Positions 63,983 to 64,000 of a stretch of DNA of 64,000 nucleotides are shown here, piece by piece. The position numbers and the translations under genes are program-made. Below the pieces are notes generated by a model. It saw only the letters and a program-made list of their open reading frames with translations, was not told where the DNA came from and made no database searches. Numbering within the stretch: the first letter of the stretch is position 1; each line of letters starts with the position of its first letter. Location of the stretch: the NCBI RefSeq assembly GCF_014174155.1, contig NZ_JABEQM010000006.1:1-64000 (forward strand). Direction: 5' to 3'. Origin of the DNA: Gluconacetobacter tumulisoli. Its GTDB lineage: Bacteria > Pseudomonadota > Alphaproteobacteria > Acetobacterales > Acetobacteraceae.

Positions 63983-64000
63983 AAAGTACAGGATCCGAAC

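Overview
The window is high-GC chromosomal DNA from an alphaproteobacterium, most likely an acetic acid bacterium (Acetobacteraceae, of the Gluconacetobacter/Komagataeibacter type). This placement is inferred from gene content and order: a pyruvate dehydrogenase E1-beta that carries its own lipoyl domain, an edd-eda Entner-Doudoroff pair, a xseB-ispA-dxs run and a ppiD-trpEGDC-moaC cluster. No rRNA is present to confirm it.

Layout. 1-5009: xseB-ispA-dxs (dxs leaves the window), tusA, a fructokinase, ppx/gppA-rlmE and tRNA-Gln(CUG). 5386-9733: an uncharacterised FAD oxidoreductase, MFS transporter and cupin group, then UDP-galactopyranose mutase. 9702-13500: a piu-type iron uptake locus (Sel1-repeat protein, TonB receptor, PKHD hydroxylase) with a strong Fur box in the divergent promoter region. 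13554-19560: eda and edd, a MarR regulator, surE and a PadR/DUF1700/GIN module.

19800-32126: comM (yifB), cut in two by a complete 10.8-kb Tn7-like transposon at 20658-31473. The element is flanked by 5-bp direct repeats (GTGGC), and its ends are 24-bp inverted repeats matching at 21 positions. Removing the element plus one GTGGC copy restores the comM frame exactly. On the minus strand it encodes TnsA, TnsB, TnsC, TniQ/TnsD and a TnsF-type selector (zinc-ribbon array plus a degenerate tyrosine-recombinase domain). This is the Tn6022-like architecture known to target comM. On the plus strand it carries a 591-residue protein that may be TnsE-like and an AT-rich three-gene operon (23085-25118) of unknown function. 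That operon is the best candidate for an undescribed system in this window.

32199-46846: metC-sseA, an AI-2E-type permease with an EEP-family hydrolase, cardiolipin synthase, yraN, the grxD-bolA pair with a clear terminator, and the purine operon purC-purS-[Rap1a/Tai-like]-purQ-purL. An NRDE-family protein, purB and a TerC-family protein follow. 46880-51934: a lytic transglycosylase, pgpA, pncC, a small secreted protein, and ratA-lipA. 52102-57164: the pyruvate dehydrogenase operon pdhA-pdhB-pdhC-lpd. 57240-63982: ppiD-trpE-trpG-trpD-trpC-moaC.

Most of the window is ordinary core genome. The unusual biology is in the comM-resident transposon and its cargo, and to a lesser degree in the Rap1a-like gene embedded in the purine operon.
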